Assembly (NCBI GenBank): GCA_003243255.1
Contig: QFQM01000007.1
Coordinates: forward strand, 1-64,000
Length of the DNA: 64,000 nucleotides
Direction: 5' to 3'
Source of the DNA: Flavobacterium psychrophilum
GTDB lineage: Bacteria; Bacteroidota; Bacteroidia; Flavobacteriales; Flavobacteriaceae
In this document: piece after piece, positions 31,990 through 41,660 of the stretch
How positions within the stretch are numbered: position 1 is the stretch's first letter
How the letters are laid out: the number at the start of each line of letters is the position of its first letter
Program-made: the position numbers and the translations under genes
Notes under the pieces: generated by a model
What the model was told of the DNA's origin: nothing
What the model saw: the letters and a program-made list of their open reading frames with translations, nothing else
Database searches by the model: none

Positions 31990-32740
31990 TTTATGAAAAT
32001 CCAATGATATGGGGCTAATAATTTCTGAATTTTAAACAAAATGCCTTAAATGTTTTTTGTTGTATGTTTTGCAACTCATTACATCTTAGCCGTCTGTGTT
32101 TTTTCCTTGTCTGAAAAATCTTTACAGTTTAATGCCCTGTTTGTGCCTCTAAAAAAATATTCAAAATATTTCTAACGACAAAAGTGTAAGAATAGTTATC
32201 AACATATTTTTAAACCGTTTGATTTATTTATGTTTTAAATTAAAATATTTTAATGAATAATTATGCGGAAAATTCCCATTAATTATAAAAAAAAGGTAAC
32301 TTAGTATAAAGCTTTTCTGCCAAAAAATATCCCCCGTTTTTTAGCAGGTTCTTATTGATTTTGGGCTTAAAGCATTGATTTGCAATGTTTGTAATTGTTA
32401 ATAACTATATTGATAAGTTATGTGGTTATGACGTATTATAAGTGTTAAAATTTAGTGTTTTAATGTGCGATACCAAAAAACCTTACAAATATTCGGGGTG
32501 TTAAATATTTAAAATTTAAATAATTTAACATAATTCTGGCATAAAATTTAAAATAAGAAATTTAACAGAACGAATAAAAAACTTACAAAAATCAGCCAAA
32601 AATCAAACAATCTGTTACAAATGTAACAATGCTAAAAATCGCCTTTGTTAATTAAATTCTAAAAATTTGTAAAAAAATAATTTATAAAGTGAATATGCGA
32701 CATGATTTGGTCGTGTTTTTAATTCCTTTTATCGAATTTA
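31990..32740. other. AT-rich gene-free spacer between the arg and spr operons
   Basis: No reading frame of note on either strand. The base composition is strongly A/T with many A- and T-tracts, more extreme than other spacers in the window. The only ordered element I see is the dyad at 32613-32628. It probably holds upstream control sequence of the spr operon. Confidence 0.6.
32613..32628. promoter_or_regulatory. Perfect dyad TGTTACA-AA-TGTAACA upstream of sprC
   Basis: A 7-bp perfect inverted repeat with a 2-base centre, 116 bases upstream of the predicted -33 box of sprC. The core TACA-N2-TGTA is the operator form of BlaI/MecI/CopY-type repressors. No such regulator gene is in the window, so the binder is unknown. 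Confidence 0.4.
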
Positions 32741-32743
32741 ATT

Positions 32744-32772
32744 TTTGATAAGAATTTGTTTACATAGGTTTA
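32744..32772 (+). promoter_or_regulatory. Promoter of the spr operon
   Basis: TTTG at 32744-32747 (-33) and TAGGTTTA at 32765-32772 (-7, one mismatch to TAnnTTTG) are 17 bases apart. The ATG of sprC at 32813 is 40 bases further on. Confidence 0.5.
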
Positions 32773-32812
32773 GTCTCGAAAGTTGATATTCGTGCAATGA
32801 TCAATTACTGAA

Positions 32813-35800
32813 ATGAAGAAAGTAAAACAAATAGTTTATTTAATATTTAGCTTTTTTATATGGCTAGGTTTTGGCGTGCATTCCAATGCGCAGACTATTA
32901 CTACACCTCAGTTTGGATTTACTCAGGCATGTGCTTCATCTACGTTCAACACTTTTCAGATTTCTTTCAATGTAAATGTAACTTCAGGGAGTTTTGCTGC
33001 AAATAATATATTTACAGTAGAGCTTTCTAATGCATCAGGCCAGTTTACGGCTCCGGTAACCTTGGCAACTGTGCCAAACGGAACTCCGCCTTATACTGTA
33101 AATGTGTCAATGCCTACCAATGTTTATGGTGAAAGCTATAAAATAAGGGTAAGAAGTTCGGCTCCTGTAAAAACGAGTGGTTCCAGTGTGGCTTTTCCTG
33201 CTTATTATGCAGTACATAACCAGCCATTTGCTATTAATAACAATGTGGGTGTGGTTAACCTGTGTTCAGGTAACAGCTATAACCTTGCTATTACTAATAC
33301 TGGTACACCGGCTTCTCCGTTATATTATCCTCAGCTTACTTATAAATGGTATAAGGACTTTGTGGAAATACCGGGTCAGACAGGTGCTTCTATACCGGTA
33401 ACGCAGGCCGGTAGCTATTATGCTGTAACAAATTATGGAAGCTGCGTATATAGTTCGCAGTCTAACGTTGTTACTGTGAATGTTCAGACAGTGCTCACGC
33501 CACAGATTACTACAAATGACGGAACCAATGTGTTGTGTCCAGGAGGGACGAAAACCCTGACGAGCGATGTAACCGATCCTTCGTTTACCTATACATGGTA
33601 CCGGAATAATTCAGTTATACCCGGAGCTACACAAACCAGCTATCAGGCAACACTTGATGGAGTTTACCACCTTATGATTACAGGTGGTGGCTGTGTTTTT
33701 ATAACTAACGATATTGATCTCGATCTTATAGATTTTTCTATAGCACCGGATCCGCCTGCTGCGTCGGTAATCATTCCCGGCCAAACGGTTATCCTGTCTG
33801 CGGTAAATGACGCTCAGAGTCCTGTATATAAATGGTACCGGAATAATGTGCTTATTAACGGTGCTACACAAATTAGTTACAATGCGACTCAGGCGGGTTC
33901 ATATAAAGTAGAGGTAACAGAACCTACTCCGTGCAACATTACTAAAGTAGCTACATTTGAAGTTACCTATCCTGAAACTTTTGATCTTGCTATTCAGACG
34001 GCAGCCGGTTATCAGTCGTGTACAAGTACATCGGCTACACTTAATATATCTGTTTTCAATGCCATTTCAGGATCAACAACTACTAACCTTATTGGTAATA
34101 GTTATGGTTACGGTTACCAATGGTTCAGAAATGGTACGGCTGTGGCAGGTGCTACAACCAATCAGCTAATTGTAAACAATGCGGCTAATAATGGTTCATA
34201 TGTCCTTAAAGTAACAATGCCGGGGTATGGTGAGCTGGAATCTAACGCCGTTACCGTAAACCTTGGTGTTGCTAATGCTACCATTAGCGGACCTACATCT
34301 ATTTGTGAAGGTGCTATCGCAGCACTTACTTCTAATGTTACCGATGCTTCCTTTATATATCAGTGGTATAAAGACGGTGTTTTAATACCGGCAATAACAA
34401 CATCTACACTGGCTGCCGATGCAGCGGGTGATTATTACCTGAGAATTACTTCGGGAACCTGTACCACACAATCTAACACGATACATGTAAGTGTAACCGG
34501 CATAACAGTAAGCAGTACTAATCCTGCTACTGACGTTATTATTCCGGGGCAGACTAAAACCCTTACGGTTACTACAAGTGCCAATGGGCCTCAGTATGCA
34601 TGGTACAGAAACAATGTGGCTATAGCGGGGGCGACTTCGGCTTCGTATACCGCAACGCAGGATGGTACTTATAAAGTAATAGTTACACAGTCTGTAGGAT
34701 GTAACGCAACTAAGGAAGCTACTTTTGTTCTTAATTATCCTTCAGGATTCACGCTTACCATAGCACCTGCACCGGGCTATACTGCTTGTACAAGTACTAC
34801 GGCAACGCTTGTGATATCTGCCTTTACAGCACAAACCCCATCGGGAAACGTAAACGTTGCGACTATGGGATATGCTTATCAGTGGTACAGGAACAATGTG
34901 CCGGTAACAGGTGCAACAGCAGCTACGCTTACGGTAAACAGCTCATCGCTAAACGGAACGTATAAACTTGTTGCCACTATACCTAACGTACCTGCGGTAT
35001 CGTCTAATGATTATGTGGTTAATCTGGCAATGGAGCCTATTACCGTTACCGGTAATGCTGTGTTCTGTACGGGCTCATCGGTAGTTTTATCGGCAAGCGT
35101 AAACAGCCCTGCTTATACTTATCAGTGGTATAAAGATACAGTGCTGATTCCTGGTGCAACAGCAGCTACCTATACAGCAAATACACTGGGTAATTATCAT
35201 GTTGTGGTTACGGGAGGGACATGTACAACCCAGACACCTGTGTTTGCACTTCAGGAAGCTACTATTTCAATTAACCTTAATGTAACGGCTACCGATGTAA
35301 TACTTCCGGGCCAGACAAAAACGATAACAGTTACCACCAACGCTGCTGCACCTACATTTGTATGGTACAGGAACGGTGCGGTAATACCGGGTGCTACTAC
35401 TGCCAGCTATAATGCAACGCAGGATGGTACTTACAAAGTAGTGGTAACCCAGACGTCAGGCTGTGCGGCTACAGCCGAGAGTACTTTTGTACTGAATTAT
35501 CCATCAGGATTCAATCTTGCCATTGCAGTAGATGCTTCTTATACCTCATGCAGCAGTACTATTGCTACAGTGAGCCTTTCTACATTTACAGCAACAACAC
35601 CATCGGGCAATGTAAATGTTGCCGGATTGGGTTATACCTATCAATGGTTCAGAAATAATGTTGCCGTTGCAGGAGCAACGTCTGCATCACTTATCATAAG
35701 CAGCGCTTCCGAAAACGGAACTTACAGGCTTGAAGCTACAGTACCTTCATTTGGTGCTATAGTATCTAACAACGTAGTGGTAAACCTTGCAGCAGAAGCT

Positions 35801-38800
35801 GTAGTTATTACCAATGCTTCGGGGCTTTGTGCTGGGGGAAGTGTAGCGATAACATCAAACGTTACCAGTCCGGGATATACTTATCAATGGTACAAAGATG
35901 CTGTTGCGGTAACCGGAGAAACATCGCCATCTATAACAGTAAATACTGCCGGGGCTTATTATCTTATTGTAACCGGTGGCGCATGTACTACACAATCCAA
36001 TACCATAAACATGGTAGTGTCGGGTATTGCGGTAAACAGTACCAATCCGGCCACTGACATCATTATGCCGGGTCAGCCAAAAACACTTAGTGTTACTACC
36101 GATGCCGTTTCGCCAAGCTATGTATGGTACAGAAACAATGTGGTAATACCGGGAGCAACATCGGCAACTTACAGTGCCACTCAGGACGGAACTTATAAAG
36201 TAGTGGTAACGCAAACAGTAGGATGTGCAGCTACAGCAGAAAGGACATTTGTACTTACATATCCTTCAGGATTTAACCTTACTATAGCTGCTAATGCGGC
36301 CTACTCGGCATGTGTAAGCAACTCAGTTACATTAAGCATCAGCTCGTTTACAGCAACAACGCCTTCAGGGCCTGTAAACGTATCGTCGCTTGGCTATACC
36401 TATCAGTGGTACAAAGGTGCTACAGCAATTCCGGGAGCTACGGTAGCAACATTATTCCTTAACAACGCTTCACAAAACGGAAGCTATAAGGTGGTAGTGA
36501 ATGTACCTGATTTTGCACCGGTAAATTCGAACAGCATCGATGTAAATATTGCGATCCCTTCGGGAGGCCTTACTATTGTTAAGAGTGGTACCCTTTGCGA
36601 AGGATCTACCATTACATTATCATCAAACATAACAGATGCCGCTTATACCTATCAATGGTCTAAAGACGGGGTGGCAATTACGGGTGTAAATGCACCTACC
36701 TATACTGCAAGTGAAGCAGGAGATTATCAGTTAGTAGTTAGCTCAGGAAGCTGTACAGCACAGTCAAACCTGCTGCATGTTACCGTATCGGGCATAACTG
36801 TAAGCAGCCTTAATCCTGCTATAGATACTATACTTCCGGGCGCTACTAAAACTATTACGGTTACTACCGATGCCGTATTGCCGGTTTATGAGTGGTACAG
36901 GAACAATGTATTATTACCGGGTGAGACTTCGGCTTCATTGACAGCCACTCAGGATGGTGACTATAAAGTAGTAGTTGCACAAACGGTGGGTTGTGCAGCA
37001 GTTGAGGAAAGAACATTTACGCTTCAGTATCCTTTAGGTTTCCAGATTACTGTTGCTGCCGACGGTACCTATACACAATGTACAAGTGCATCGACAACGA
37101 TGCTTATTACTGCATTTACAGCACAAACGCCTAATGGAAACATCAATGTTAATGTACCGGGTTATTCGTACCAATGGTATAAAAATGATGTTGCTATTCC
37201 GGGTGCTACTTCGGTTACCCTTGCGCTTAATGGTGTAACAGATAGCGGAGAATATAAACTACAGGTTACTATCCCTCAGTTTGCACCAATATTCTCTAAT
37301 GCCGTTATAATCAAGCTGGCTATAAATCCGGTTGTAATAACAGCCGCGGGGCCATTATGCCAGGGCTCTACAGTAGAACTTACTTCAGGCACAACAAATC
37401 CTGCCTATACTTATCAATGGTTTAAAGACGGAGTAGCAGAAACAGGTGCTAATACCCCTGTATTTACAGCGTCTTCGGCCGGGGCTTATTATCTTGCTGT
37501 AACATTTAACGGCTGTACATTCCAGTCGAATACAGTTACGCTTCAGGTAGCGGTTATTGCCATAAACAGTACCAGTCCGGCGAATGACATCATTCTTCCT
37601 GGACAAACAAAAACCATAACAGTTACTACCGATGCAGCTACACCAACCTATGCATGGTACAGAAATAATGTACTGCTTACAGAAACATCGGCAACACTTA
37701 CAGCAACCCAAAACGGAACTTATAAAGTGGTGGTAACGCAAACATCGGGCTGTACCGCGACACAGGAAAAAACATTTGTACTGGATTACCCTACAGGTTT
37801 CCAGATCACTGCGGCAACAGGTCCGTCATATGTGCCATGTACAAGCAGTACCGTAACACTCAGCATATCTAATTTTGTGGCGCTTACGCCATCGGGTAAC
37901 ATCAATGTTGCTTCAATAGGGTACCAGTATCAGTGGTACAAAGATAATGTGGCGATTTCAGGAGCTACAGCAGCAACACTAACGCTTAACAACCCATCTC
38001 AAAACGGGGTGTACAGGGTAGAGGCTACAATTCCTGATTTTGTTCCGGCAGTGTCCAATAACATTACCGTAACGCTTGGCCTAGGTGCCGGAGCGGTGAA
38101 CATAACATCGTCAGGAACACTTTGTGATGCCGGTTCTCAGGTAACTTTCAGCAGCAGCATTACCGATCCTTCATACACCTACGAATGGTTTAAAGACGGA
38201 GCTTCGGTAAGTACAGGTACAAATCCGGTTTATATTGTTACGCAACCGGGAACCTATTCAGTAACAGTGACTACAGGAGGCTGTACTGCTGCATCGAACA
38301 CGATTACTATTGAGCAAAGTACATTCGATCTTACGGCAACAGGTTCTGTTAACGATATCATCATACCGGGGCAAACCAAAGTACTTTCGGTAACAACGAC
38401 TGCATTGCAGCCAACATTTGTATGGTACAGAAACGGAAGTGTTATTACAGGAGCGACTACTTCATCGCTAACAGCTACGCTTGCCGGAGAATATAAGGTA
38501 GTGGTAACGCAAAACCAGGATTGTATCATTTCTAAAGAAGTGACTTTTGAACTTACCAATCCATCAGGATTTGCACTTACTATTGGCTACCAAAACTACC
38601 AGAGCTGTGTAAGCACTCAGGTGAATCTTTCTATAACAGAATTTAAGGCTGTTACCGATACTGGCATTGTAGACCTTATCAATAATGATTTTCCTTACGG
38701 TTATCAGTGGTACAAAGATGGCGGTATCATACCGGGGGCTACACAAAAAACATATGTAGCAACACAAACCGGTATTTATACGCTGGAGGTTAATATACCT

Positions 38801-39574
38801 GACTTTGGTATAGTGACATCAAACGGGGTGGCGATACAGCTTGCTTTTGTAGAAGATATTACCATTGCTATGGATGAGATTTTCTGTACTGAAGGAACTG
38901 AGGTTACTATTTACAGTGATGTTACTAATCCTGCATACCTGTATTCATGGTACCGTAACAACACCAGTATTATATCGGGAGATCAGTCATCTATAACTGT
39001 TAGCGAAGTGGGTACATATCATTTAGAGGTAACATATAATGGCTGTACGGTTTCTTCTAACGAGCTGGTACTGGAGCCATTTGATATGGAGCAGATAAGC
39101 ATAAGCGTTGGCCCTGAAGTTGGCTTGCCTGAAGGCACAAGTATAACAGTATATGCTTATGGTGCCGAAAATTATACATGGTACAGAAACGGAAATCAAA
39201 TTAGTACCGACGACAATATTGTAGTTACCGAACCGGGAAGCTATGAGATGAAAGTGGTAGTGGGCGAATGTGAAGTGACCAGGGCATTTGTAGTAACAAT
39301 AATAGAGAATACGCTTATTGCGATACCAAATCTTATTTCGCCAAATAATGACGGTGTTAATGATAAATGGGCTATTCCTTTAAAATATCTGAATGACGAT
39401 ACAGAGGTAGTGATATATGGAACGGATGGGGCTATAGTGCTTAAAGAAACGCACTATAATAATAACTGGCCGGAAGAAGATTTTGTATGGTCTAAAAAGA
39501 GTTCAGTGTACTATTACACGATTATGGAGAAGAATGTAGTTACAAAAAGAGGTTCGATTACCCTTGTGAAATAA
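32813..39574 (+). CDS. sprC: SprC-like giant surface protein with Ig-like repeats and T9SS type B sorting tail
   Basis: 2253 residues. Signal peptide MKKVKQIVYLIFSFFIWLGF (cut near SNA-Q). An Ig-like start region leads into seven large modules, whose YPSGF-type boundaries are at 33968, 34736, 35498, 36260, 37028, 37787 and 38558 (253-257 residues each). Each module has three Ig-like folds marked by YQWYKDGV or YVWYRNNV. The last about 85 residues (IPNLISPNNDGVND to GSITLVK) are the gliding-motility-associated C-terminal domain that directs T9SS export. It is the first gene of an operon in the order of F. johnsoniae sprC-sprD-sprB-sprF; SprC supports gliding on surfaces there. The symbol rests on order and architecture. 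Confidence 0.82.
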   Translation: MKKVKQIVYLIFSFFIWLGFGVHSNAQTITTPQFGFTQACASSTFNTFQISFNVNVTSGSFAANNIFTVELSNASGQFTAPVTLATVPNGTPPYTVNVSMPTNVYGESYKIRVRSSAPVKTSGSSVAFPAYYAVHNQPFAINNNVGVVNLCSGNSYNLAITNTGTPASPLYYPQLTYKWYKDFVEIPGQTGASIPVTQAGSYYAVTNYGSCVYSSQSNVVTVNVQTVLTPQITTNDGTNVLCPGGTKTLTSDVTDPSFTYTWYRNNSVIPGATQTSYQATLDGVYHLMITGGGCVFITNDIDLDLIDFSIAPDPPAASVIIPGQTVILSAVNDAQSPVYKWYRNNVLINGATQISYNATQAGSYKVEVTEPTPCNITKVATFEVTYPETFDLAIQTAAGYQSCTSTSATLNISVFNAISGSTTTNLIGNSYGYGYQWFRNGTAVAGATTNQLIVNNAANNGSYVLKVTMPGYGELESNAVTVNLGVANATISGPTSICEGAIAALTSNVTDASFIYQWYKDGVLIPAITTSTLAADAAGDYYLRITSGTCTTQSNTIHVSVTGITVSSTNPATDVIIPGQTKTLTVTTSANGPQYAWYRNNVAIAGATSASYTATQDGTYKVIVTQSVGCNATKEATFVLNYPSGFTLTIAPAPGYTACTSTTATLVISAFTAQTPSGNVNVATMGYAYQWYRNNVPVTGATAATLTVNSSSLNGTYKLVATIPNVPAVSSNDYVVNLAMEPITVTGNAVFCTGSSVVLSASVNSPAYTYQWYKDTVLIPGATAATYTANTLGNYHVVVTGGTCTTQTPVFALQEATISINLNVTATDVILPGQTKTITVTTNAAAPTFVWYRNGAVIPGATTASYNATQDGTYKVVVTQTSGCAATAESTFVLNYPSGFNLAIAVDASYTSCSSTIATVSLSTFTATTPSGNVNVAGLGYTYQWFRNNVAVAGATSASLIISSASENGTYRLEATVPSFGAIVSNNVVVNLAAEAVVITNASGLCAGGSVAITSNVTSPGYTYQWYKDAVAVTGETSPSITVNTAGAYYLIVTGGACTTQSNTINMVVSGIAVNSTNPATDIIMPGQPKTLSVTTDAVSPSYVWYRNNVVIPGATSATYSATQDGTYKVVVTQTVGCAATAERTFVLTYPSGFNLTIAANAAYSACVSNSVTLSISSFTATTPSGPVNVSSLGYTYQWYKGATAIPGATVATLFLNNASQNGSYKVVVNVPDFAPVNSNSIDVNIAIPSGGLTIVKSGTLCEGSTITLSSNITDAAYTYQWSKDGVAITGVNAPTYTASEAGDYQLVVSSGSCTAQSNLLHVTVSGITVSSLNPAIDTILPGATKTITVTTDAVLPVYEWYRNNVLLPGETSASLTATQDGDYKVVVAQTVGCAAVEERTFTLQYPLGFQITVAADGTYTQCTSASTTMLITAFTAQTPNGNINVNVPGYSYQWYKNDVAIPGATSVTLALNGVTDSGEYKLQVTIPQFAPIFSNAVIIKLAINPVVITAAGPLCQGSTVELTSGTTNPAYTYQWFKDGVAETGANTPVFTASSAGAYYLAVTFNGCTFQSNTVTLQVAVIAINSTSPANDIILPGQTKTITVTTDAATPTYAWYRNNVLLTETSATLTATQNGTYKVVVTQTSGCTATQEKTFVLDYPTGFQITAATGPSYVPCTSSTVTLSISNFVALTPSGNINVASIGYQYQWYKDNVAISGATAATLTLNNPSQNGVYRVEATIPDFVPAVSNNITVTLGLGAGAVNITSSGTLCDAGSQVTFSSSITDPSYTYEWFKDGASVSTGTNPVYIVTQPGTYSVTVTTGGCTAASNTITIEQSTFDLTATGSVNDIIIPGQTKVLSVTTTALQPTFVWYRNGSVITGATTSSLTATLAGEYKVVVTQNQDCIISKEVTFELTNPSGFALTIGYQNYQSCVSTQVNLSITEFKAVTDTGIVDLINNDFPYGYQWYKDGGIIPGATQKTYVATQTGIYTLEVNIPDFGIVTSNGVAIQLAFVEDITIAMDEIFCTEGTEVTIYSDVTNPAYLYSWYRNNTSIISGDQSSITVSEVGTYHLEVTYNGCTVSSNELVLEPFDMEQISISVGPEVGLPEGTSITVYAYGAENYTWYRNGNQISTDDNIVVTEPGSYEMKVVVGECEVTRAFVVTIIENTLIAIPNLISPNNDGVNDKWAIPLKYLNDDTEVVIYGTDGAIVLKETHYNNNWPEEDFVWSKKSSVYYYTIMEKNVVTKRGSITLVK
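33968..39328 (+). repeat. Seven tandem modules of about 254 codons in sprC
   Basis: Boundaries are spaced 768, 762, 762, 768, 759 and 771 bases apart; the seventh module is more diverged and leads into the sorting domain. Within each, recurring segments are SNFTAxTPSGNVNV, YQWYKDGV, TDIILPGQTKTITVTT and TATQDGTYKVVVTQT. Identity is high enough to permit recombination but lower than in the sprB tract at 51480. Confidence 0.85.
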
Positions 39575-39577
39575 AGA

Positions 39578-41605
39578 ATGATAAAAAACTATTTTGCTTT
39601 ACTTCTTTTGGTTTTTCTGACCGCGTTTAATGGGCTTTATGCGCAGGATGCCCCTGTGTTGACATTTAGCCCGCAGCCACAGAACAATGTAAAATATAAC
39701 AGGTTTTTGCTAAACCCGGCATTTTCGTTTGTGAGAGAAGATAACAGATATGTATCGCTTTACCACCGTAACCAGTGGGTACAGTATGACGATTCACCTA
39801 AGGTGTACATGCTGGCCTATAGCGGTAAGTTTACTGAAAGGGCGGGATTTGGTTTCGGGCTTTTCCAGCAAACCATTGGAGTAATAAACTCCTGGGGTGG
39901 TATAGCCAACTACTCGTATAACGTAAAGGTTAAACAAAAATTTGATGTTACGCTGGGCTTTAACGTAGCTTATTATAATAGTGGTATCAATAAGAACCGC
40001 ACCATTACGGCAGAGCCGGATCCGCTGGTTATGGCAATGCGAAACAATTCGCTTGTTAGTATCAAGCCCGGGATTAACGTACAGTATAAGCAGTTCGACT
40101 TTGGTCTTTATGGCGAAAACCTGATTGAATATGATTTTAAATCGGCAGGATTATCGAAAGAGTACACGAATAAAACGTTCTCAGGGCATGTAATGTATAC
40201 TCACCCGATGGCACTTAAGGATTTGTTTCAGGATAGTGAATTCAGAGTGATGCTGCGTGGTAAAAGTACAGAGCTTGATGGTTTTGGGGTAGGAGGGTCA
40301 TTACTGATGAATGTCCCAAGGATAGGATGGGCGCAAGCAGGGACAGACCCTTATTATGGTATAGCGATAGGCCTTGGGTTTCATTTTACAAAGAAGCTTT
40401 CGCTTGGATATACCTACGAAACGATAACCAAAGAAGGTTTGGTGAATCTTGGGCCGACCCATGAGATAACAATGGTGTTTTGTTTAAAAGACAGGGATGC
40501 AGCAAGAAAAGATCTGCTTAAGGAAAAAGCAGCAAAACCTAAAGATACGCTGGCCGAATTAGAAAAAGCAGCAACGCTTAAAGATAGTTTAGCCGAAGAA
40601 AGTGAAGAAGCCCTTGCATTAAAAGACAGCATTGCAGATGAACTATCCGAAAAGCTGGCAGGAAAAAAAGGAGACAAGGCTGCCGATAAAAAAGCTAATG
40701 CTGATTTTGATAATCAGGCAGAGATTGAAAAGCTGAAAATGGATCTTGATCCGGAAAGCATGCACCTGCTTGAGGCACTTATTAAAGAAGATTCGCTTAA
40801 CAAGATAAAAAAGGCAGAATTTGATAAAAAGGTAAAAAACCTTAAAGAATATGCCAAAAGGGAAAAAGCGGCAAAAGAGAACGCGGGTGAAAACAAGCCT
40901 GTAGAACTTAAGAATATAAGGCAGAGCAAACGGATGTCCGACCCTAAAACTCTTGAAGAGCTTAAATATGCCGAAGACGGGTATTATGTAGTATCTAAAG
41001 ATGCTAAGGCAAAAGACAATGATAAGACGGTAGAGATAGAAAAATATAAATCGTTTACCGAAGCGGCAAACGCGTCAGAAAAGAAAAAAGCGTCAGGAAA
41101 ACGGAAAGGGGTTTACATTGTACACGTAGACAACAACCCTAACCCGGAACTTGAAGAACAAATAGAAACCAGAGAAAAACCAAAAACCTTACAAAATGGA
41201 AAAGAAATACCAACAGAAACTAAAGATCCCCTTGCTCATGCCCCTACTGACGATGTAAAAAGTGAGTCCCTGAAAACGGAAGAGGATATCAAAGAATTTT
41301 ATTCGGATAAGACTTCTAAGCCAAGGGAAACAATTAAAAAAGTCAACAGGGCAAATGTTGAAGGTATGGAAGCCGGTTATTACATTATTGCTAATGTTTA
41401 CTCATCTAAAGAAAATGTGGACAAGTTTGTACATAAGATGAGCGAAAGAGACATAAAAGCAGGGGTTTTCCTGAGTCCTAAAAACAACATGTGGTATGTG
41501 TACCTTAAAAAGCATGCTACATGGAGAGAGGCACTGATATCTTATTACTCTAACGTGGATAACACTTATTTTGAGTCTATCTGGATTATGAGTATAAATA
41601 ACTAG
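39578..41605 (+). CDS. sprD: SprD-like PorP/SprF protein with long periplasmic extension
   Basis: 675 residues, more than twice the family's usual size. Signal peptide MIKNYFALLLLVFLTAFNGL, then a PorP/SprF beta-barrel (about 22-305: FLLNPAFSFVREDNRYVSLY, RNQWVQYDD, FGFGLFQQTIGVINSWGG, ending ITMVFCLKDRD). Residues about 310-460 are a Lys/Glu/Asp/Ala-rich probable coiled coil. Two SPOR-like segments follow, GYYVVSKDA near 466 and GYYIIANVYSSKENVDKFVH near 598, the latter ending in a YFESIWIMSI strand. SPOR-type domains bind peptidoglycan or act as small ferredoxin-like modules; here the tail would face the periplasm. Starts 3 bases after the sprC stop and precedes sprB by 55 bases, so it is clearly in the operon. 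Confidence 0.8.
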   Translation: MIKNYFALLLLVFLTAFNGLYAQDAPVLTFSPQPQNNVKYNRFLLNPAFSFVREDNRYVSLYHRNQWVQYDDSPKVYMLAYSGKFTERAGFGFGLFQQTIGVINSWGGIANYSYNVKVKQKFDVTLGFNVAYYNSGINKNRTITAEPDPLVMAMRNNSLVSIKPGINVQYKQFDFGLYGENLIEYDFKSAGLSKEYTNKTFSGHVMYTHPMALKDLFQDSEFRVMLRGKSTELDGFGVGGSLLMNVPRIGWAQAGTDPYYGIAIGLGFHFTKKLSLGYTYETITKEGLVNLGPTHEITMVFCLKDRDAARKDLLKEKAAKPKDTLAELEKAATLKDSLAEESEEALALKDSIADELSEKLAGKKGDKAADKKANADFDNQAEIEKLKMDLDPESMHLLEALIKEDSLNKIKKAEFDKKVKNLKEYAKREKAAKENAGENKPVELKNIRQSKRMSDPKTLEELKYAEDGYYVVSKDAKAKDNDKTVEIEKYKSFTEAANASEKKKASGKRKGVYIVHVDNNPNPELEEQIETREKPKTLQNGKEIPTETKDPLAHAPTDDVKSESLKTEEDIKEFYSDKTSKPRETIKKVNRANVEGMEAGYYIIANVYSSKENVDKFVHKMSERDIKAGVFLSPKNNMWYVYLKKHATWREALISYYSNVDNTYFESIWIMSINN

Positions 41606-41660
41606 AATGAATTTACTAAAGAAGAATACCAAAAAGATCAACTAAAAACACCAAAAATCA

